Assembly (NCBI GenBank): GCA_054601695.1
Contig: BAAHQB010000154.1
Location: 1-64,000, forward strand
DNA: 64,000 nucleotides
Direction of reading: 5' to 3'
DNA from: Amorphochlora amoebiformis
Taxonomy: Eukaryota > Cercozoa > Chlorarachniophyceae
Shown here: positions 1 to 64,000 of the stretch, piece by piece
How positions within the stretch are numbered: position 1 is the stretch's first letter
Layout: each line of letters opens with the position of its first letter
Notes under the pieces: generated by a model
What the model was told of the DNA's origin: nothing
Database searches by the model: none
Seen by the model: the letters and a program-made list of their open reading frames with translations, nothing else
Translations under genes and position numbers: made by a program

Positions 1-14027
<14,027 letters not shown>

Positions 14028-14153
14028 TGGGGGGGAGGGGGGGGGAGAAAGAGTGACTTCAGCCTTTCGATGAACGAAGACACGTGTTTGTGCGTGACAC
14101 GTGTCTGAAAATGCTGTGAGTAATACTCTTAAATTGGTTTTGTCTCATAGAAA
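14028..14153. promoter_or_regulatory. Short spacer with paired CACGTG boxes between NHL gene and tRNA
   Basis: Two CACGTG palindromes at 14081-14086 and 14098-14103, each in a (G)ACACGTGT context, lie about 55-75 bp upstream of the proposed NHL start and about 50-70 bp upstream of the tRNA. A G-rich tract (14030-14048) adjoins the NHL start. CACGTG is the core of E-box/G-box bHLH and bZIP sites; function here is inference. Confidence 0.35.
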
Positions 14154-14225
14154 AGCGGCGTGGCGCAGAGGAAGCGCGTGAGGCTCATAACCTCGAGGTC
14201 GATGGATCGAAACCATCCGCCGCTA
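14154..14225 (+). tRNA. Initiator tRNA-Met (CAT anticodon)
   Basis: A 72-nt cloverleaf without intron. The acceptor stem AGCGGCG/CGCCGCT begins with the A1:U72 pair typical of eukaryotic initiators. D stem GCGC/GCGC; anticodon stem TGAGG/CCTCG with loop CTCATAA, anticodon CAT; T stem GATGG/CCATC with loop ATCGAAA, in which A replaces the usual T54, diagnostic of eukaryotic initiator tRNA. Discriminator A at 14225. CCA is not encoded. Confidence 0.96.
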
Positions 14226-14232
14226 TCATTTC

Positions 14233-14238
14233 TTTTTT
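14233..14238 (+). terminator. RNA polymerase III terminator of the initiator tRNA
   Basis: A run of six T begins 8 nt after the tRNA discriminator base, the usual pol III stop. Confidence 0.8.
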
Positions 14239-14542
14239 ATTCCACATCCAGGCTGTCACTATGTGTGACAATTTCGGACTACACAGGATCGAATCACGCT
14301 TACAGAGGGATGTGTAACAACAACGTTCCCTATACACATCGTCATGTGTCACAGATACCAGCGCTACATATCGCTATGTCACGCCCTGTCACCCTTAATG
14401 TTTTATTACCCTTGGTATTACCCTATAATAACACCTAAACTCTGGCTTTTGATACCCACCCGCCCCGTGGTTCTCATCACTGCGTCATCAGGCCGCCTTC
14501 CCCCCCACTCTGCCGCGAAAAACCGTTATTTTTTCGCCCCGA
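14239..14542 (+). promoter_or_regulatory. Unique-sequence upstream region of the P4H gene
   Basis: About 300 bp free of TA or telomeric repeats between the tRNA and the P4H start. It is GC-moderate and has no conserved frame I trust. It contains GTGTCAC/GTCACTATG-like short inverted motifs and no clear TATA box. It presumably holds the P4H promoter and 5' leader. Confidence 0.4.
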
Positions 14543-27321
<12,779 letters not shown>

Positions 27322-28080
27322 TAGGACTACGACTAGACGTAAGCAAGTCAGTATATCGGCGATGAGTATCTACTAGATCTAAAGATCTGGAGATTAATCC
27401 TCGTAATCTAGGTAATTATAGCTAATTGACGAACTGGACGTTATATGTGTAGCAATATTCGGTCAATTGCTCTGATTTCAAAAACAAAAATTAGCGACTA
27501 GATCGTTACCTACTAGACTAGATACAAGCTATAGACAATATTATCTATAGTCTAGTAGTATCTATGTACCAATTGTACCTAATATGTCAGCATCGTGATA
27601 CGCTACTAACTGGTAACTAGTACTGTACTACGGTGTAGCTAGGTGTGCGTAATGCGTATAGACGACAATATATTTCACAAAAGATACACAGTAGATATAC
27701 CAGTATCATACGAACCACCTATATAGCAGCCAGCCATGAATGTCTAGAATGTTGCAGGGATAAATACCGTTCGAAGCCAAGATTTTGATAGGTCGCGGCC
27801 CAGATACACATCAGTATCTAGAGTATACGTAGTAATGACTAACATTGATTCTAACTAGTCTAATCACGAGTTTAATTGCTATAGAAACTTCCAGATCTAG
27901 AGATACATATGCATAATAATGTGACAATATGTCTACTCACACACACACATATTTGTGTTCTAGAAAATCTAAATTTAAATATTTATATATTTAGGATAAA
28001 TATCTAGAATATATATATATATATGTACATATATATATACTATATGTATATATATATATATATATATATAAAAACGATAC

Positions 28081-28112
<32 letters not shown>

Positions 28113-28320
28113 CTAGATATATATATACAATGGTGCATCGGAAATGGGATTCGACCAAGAGAAGTGGCTTCCGATGTAGGTTTGAGGCATATATATATAT
28201 ATTCTAGATATTATAATATATATATATATATAATATATTTAATATATATATATATATTTATGTAATTTTGTATGATATATATATATATATATATATTATA
28301 TTATATATGTATATATAACG

Positions 28321-28364
<44 letters not shown>

Positions 28365-28427
28365 ATATCTACTAGATCTAGTATACAAACACACATCACA
28401 GTATTATAATATTACATTAGATATATA

Positions 28428-28492
<65 letters not shown>

Positions 28493-28595
28493 CGACTCAG
28501 TGCTGGTGTGTAGAATGTCGTTTGTTAGCTAGCAATCGCTGCAAACGTATCTGCTGCACATCATTGGCAGCTTAATCTGCGGCTTCTTAGTGTAG
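27322..28595. other. Convergent intergenic region between P4H and WAPL
   Basis: 27322-27960 is unique AT-rich DNA with many CTAG/TCTAGA palindromes and an inverted repeat TACTAGACTA (27511-27520)/TAGTCTAGTA (27548-27557). 28010-28490 is TA with an island at 28128-28190. No gene recognised. Confidence 0.6.
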
Positions 28596-30660
28596 CTAAT
28601 CTACGTCATCGTTCTTGTTCAGGAAATCAACGATGAGAATCAGAGACTTGAGGGACTCCTCAGTCGCCATACCGGCCTTGCACTGTAGAACGATGAAGTC
28701 CTTCAAGACGAAGACGAGGTCGCTGAAGTTTGGCTTCTTCATCTGTAGTCGCACAGCCCGAAGGATGTCCTTTGAGGAGCGGGCCAGAAATCCAAGGAGC
28801 ATAGCAGAATATGACGCGAGGGCTCGAGCTTCTAACATCTTGGAATCAGAGTCCTCGTCCTCTGCTCCAGGGGTACGTTTCTGGCTTGTATCCAGCCCCG
28901 AGAACTCCATCGAATGATGGAACAGTTTGCTCAGATAATTTACAGCTCCCTTGCACTCTCCCGACTTGCATAGCTCCTCACAGTTCTCTGGATATTTCTC
29001 GCAGGAGTTAATGAGAATCCCCAGCCCTAGGGTGGCGACATCGAAGAGTTCGTTCTCCACGTCATCATCCCTCATGGTGTTGGCAACGACTAGCCGATAT
29101 ACTTTCGAAACTAGAGGGACCATAAGTCTGTTGGGAGCCTCGTGATTGTTCGAGAGATTTACAAGGATCCGCAGGGTTGCGAGGAAGTTTTTGGTTCCCA
29201 TTTTTGATCTGCCCATCAGATACTCTTCCAGGGCCGTGCAGAGCGAGTTGATAAACTTCTCCATCCCTTCTGGGCCAACGTTGTAGATAAACTTCGGATC
29301 GAACGAGTCTTCATGGGTGAGGTTCTCCAGAGTAGCGATGATGTACTCTATTGTCTTCCGAGCCATAACACATCCGTGGCCGCCACCCTCGCTGCATGCT
29401 TGTAATGCCTTTGGGAACATGTCCATGATGGAGCGTACTAGCTCGGTGTATCCTGTCACCATTAGCTCCTTAAAGGCCGTGTCAACGGTTGCTCGTGACA
29501 TAGCTCTCAAGGCGATCGTTGTTGGGGGAACCTGCCGACACACATTGCACATCAAAAGTCTACACGCGTAATGTGTTTGCGTTTATGTGAAGAATCATGA
29601 CAAGTAGATGGGATGTTTTCAGCCACCTTTTTTAAGTCCATTTGCTCAAGGCCGTCCCAATCCAGAATGGACAGTATATCCACCTTGCTAATCTGAATAG
29701 ATAACACTTTCAGCGTTCGTATCTTGCATGGAGCCCAACACCACAGGTGTTGGACAGGGCGGGGTTTGTGTGAGGCGGGGAAAGTTGGTATGAGGCGGCG
29801 AGAGGAGGGGTGAGACACAAGATAGAGGGAATGGAAATGTACGTGTGTGTATATGTATTTACATATCATTTATAAGCACCGCATTCGTAGCCTTCCTCTT
29901 CTTTTTCGCGCTCCTCCTTCTGCGCTTGCGCGCAGGTTGCTCTTGCGCACTCGTAGAGACCTTGACAGCCCCCTCGTCAAGATTATACAAACTTTCCATC
30001 GCAGTGAGGAACGACATGGACAGTTCTGCAGCCTTATTCTTGCTATCCTCTGTCACTAGGCACCCGATCACACCGCAGGTGTACGCCAGGATAGGATCTT
30101 GATTGACACTTGCAAACTTTGAGAATATCTTCTCGAATCCCATGTAGCTTCGAACCTGAAGAGACACATCTCCGTTCTTTAGGGTCTTCGCCAGTTGGCA
30201 GCCCGAAGACCTCCGTACGTTGTCGGGTTGATTACTACCCAGACCGTCGAGCAAGTATTCTATCTCATCCAGCTTGGCTCTGTCTTCGTGTCGAGCACCC
30301 TCGGTAGAAGAGAGAATACCGTCAGGGGATCTTTTTCCATCCGTCACCTCTGCTTTCTTGGATGTCGCAGGCTTCTCCTCCGGAATCTCGCTGTAGGGGT
30401 CCTCATCGGCGATGCTTGCGAAGGGGTCGAAGTCGAATCTGGAAAGGAGATTATTCTTTGGGCTACCGACCACGTTGTCGCTGGAAGATTGCAGAAGAAA
30501 GCCTGCCGGCTCGCTTATCGATCGCCGTCGAAGAGCTCTTTTTTTGGCGGTACTCGTTGGATTGCTGACCGTGCGCTTCACCTTCGATCGGGATCCATCT
30601 GAATCATGAAAGGCTTGAAATATTGAAGATGAGATACGGAGGGGACTTACATGTTTTCAT
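28596..30660 (-). CDS. WAPL: WAPL-domain protein (cohesin release factor), 4 exons, 580 aa
   Basis: Exons 30660-30651, 30598-29863, 29687-29627, 29531-28596; introns of 52, 175 and 95 nt. The tiny first exon plus exon 2 give MKTYGSRSK, matching the (K/R)TYG start of WAPL proteins, with GTAAGT donor and TTCAG acceptor. Residues about 110-200 carry the N-terminal WAPL signature NQPDNVRRSSGCQLAKTL; the last exon (VPPTTIALRAMSRATVDTAF, NFLATLRILVNLSNNHEAPN) is the helical C-terminal half. WAPL opens the cohesin ring to release sister chromatids, in the nucleus. There is an RS/KR-rich N-terminus and a basic RKRRRRSAKKKRK patch near 235, a likely nuclear signal. The third acceptor (TTAG at 29688) was chosen because only it keeps frame. 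The protein is shorter than animal WAPL, nearer plant and protist lengths. Confidence 0.9.
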
Positions 30661-30811
30661 CCCCGTCGGTTGGACTCAACCGGCATGCGCCAGGTCGTTC
30701 GTTTCTGGGAGAGCGCTACCGACCTTTTAATTATAATTCTTTTTTTCGTATTTGAATTTCGCGCGGATATCATAGTGGGTTCCCAAACGCCAACCCCGTG
30801 CAAACGAATCT
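30661..30811. promoter_or_regulatory. Bidirectional promoter between WAPL and the IF1-like gene
   Basis: 151 bp separates the two start codons. It contains an E2F-type site TTTCGCGC at 30757-30764, a perfect inverted repeat CGGTTG-GACT-CAACCG at 30667-30682, and an AT-rich core TTTTAATTATAATT near 30725. An E2F-like site suits a chromosome-cycle gene such as WAPL; this is inference. Confidence 0.5.
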
Positions 30812-31323
30812 ATGCTCTCTCGTGTTTTCCGCCCAGCTGCCCGGAGGTTCGCTCAATCCCGCGCCCTTTACCGCCCAATGGCTGGAATTACTGTCCAAAG
30901 GGCTGGCTTGAGCGAGTGGAAAGATCGTGGAAAGATGGCCGAGGAATTGTGGTTCACGCAACATGAAGCGGAGATTATGGAGAAGTGAGTCCGAGTCTCC
31001 CGTCTACATGGATATCTAATCTTTTCCCGCACACATAGGATGCTAAAGAAGATGCAAAAGCAACACAAGAATGTCTACGTTAGTCCCTAAGATCATGATA
31101 CCTCGCAACATCCTCATGTTTTCCATAACATTAAGGGCGAGGCCGGCAAGACCCAGGCCCGTGAAGCTCTCATTAAGATTTTCGACAAGCACGGGGCGGA
31201 GCTCACCCTTGGTACGAATGTCGTGGTATAGATATGGGGTATCTTACTTTTGTAAAATTTTCAGAGTTCGCTGATGACCTTCGTGCATGGCGTATCGAGT
31301 TCTTGTCCGACGATAACCATTGA
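30812..31323 (+). CDS. Mitochondrial ATPase inhibitor (IF1)-like protein, 4 exons, 115 aa
   Basis: Exons 30812-30984, 31039-31078, 31136-31211, 31265-31323; introns of 54, 57 and 53 nt (GTGAGT, GTTAGT, GTACGA donors), total 348 nt in frame. The start MLSRVFRPAARRFAQSRALY is rich in Arg and Ser without acids, a typical mitochondrial presequence. Residues 35-68, WKDRGKMAEELWFTQHEAEI then MEKMLKKMQKQHK, fit the charged amphipathic IF1 helix that blocks hydrolysis by F1-ATPase. The C-terminal REALIKIFDKHG and EFADDLRAWRIEF segment is not part of the usual short IF1, so it may be a lineage-specific extension or a different small mitochondrial protein. It is divergent from WAPL. Confidence 0.72.
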
Positions 31324-63931
<32,608 letters not shown>

Positions 63932-64000
63932 CTCTTCCGACCCCAACCCTAACCCGTCACCACTATTGGTTGCGATATCTGAGTATATTGTAAATGAATA

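Noticed and set aside
14160-14438. 92-aa plus-strand frame overlapping the tRNA
   Set aside because: It begins inside the initiator tRNA gene and has no family-like features.

Overview
The window is nuclear DNA of a eukaryote, most likely a unicellular alga or other protist. Genes have GT-AG introns, there is a eukaryotic initiator tRNA-Met, the universal code fits every spliced reading frame, and the telomere-type repeat is TTAGGG. I cannot name the species. Most of the 64 kb is simple sequence: long (TA)n tracts, interstitial telomeric arrays (TTAGGG/CCCTAA), and smaller CA, CG, CT, poly-G and CCGTAA arrays. Nearly all long open frames ([24 protein letters not shown]) are artefacts of these repeats. 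The real coding sequence sits in exons of about 20-270 bp. I assembled them by hand from splice sites, matching intron phase and protein-family fit.

Layout, left to right. (1) About 14.0 kb to beyond the left edge, minus strand: a gene for a probably secreted NHL-repeat protein, at least 14 exons. (2) 14154-14225, plus: initiator tRNA-Met. (3) 14543-27321, plus: a prolyl 4-hydroxylase with a signal peptide and an N-terminal beta-domain-like region; 21 exons give exactly 414 codons plus stop across 12.8 kb. (4) 28596-30660, minus: a WAPL-family cohesin-release factor, 4 exons, compact introns. (5) 30812-31323, plus: a mitochondrial ATPase-inhibitor (IF1)-like protein, 4 exons, divergent from WAPL across a 151-bp promoter. 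(6) 32287 to beyond the right edge, minus: a very large coiled-coil protein with about 53 recognised exons in 31.6 kb, only about 2.7 kb of it coding.

The most unusual result is the intron architecture of genes 1, 3 and 6. Introns are built from (TA)n and telomeric repeats, and these repeats often supply the splice sites themselves (GTATAT, GTTAGG and GTAACC donors; ATATAG and CCCTAG acceptors). Introns also hold about 40 truncated copies of the neighbouring exon ('exon ghosts'). The ghosts follow one rule: fragments of an exon's 5' part lie upstream of the intact exon, and fragments of its 3' part lie downstream. This is what repeated tandem duplication with one breakpoint in intronic repeat and one inside the exon should leave when selection keeps one intact copy. 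The extreme case is a P4H exon with seven ghosts in a row before the intact eighth copy. In the coiled-coil gene a complete phase 0-0 exon is quadruplicated, which would lengthen the protein in frame. A dispersed element of about 100 bp, always in the same orientation relative to TTAGGG, recurs about 14 times inside the telomeric arrays.

The 28.5-31.4 kb island (WAPL and IF1) is almost free of these repeats and has introns of 52-175 nt, so intron inflation is gene-specific. All splice models here are hand-made and need transcript data.
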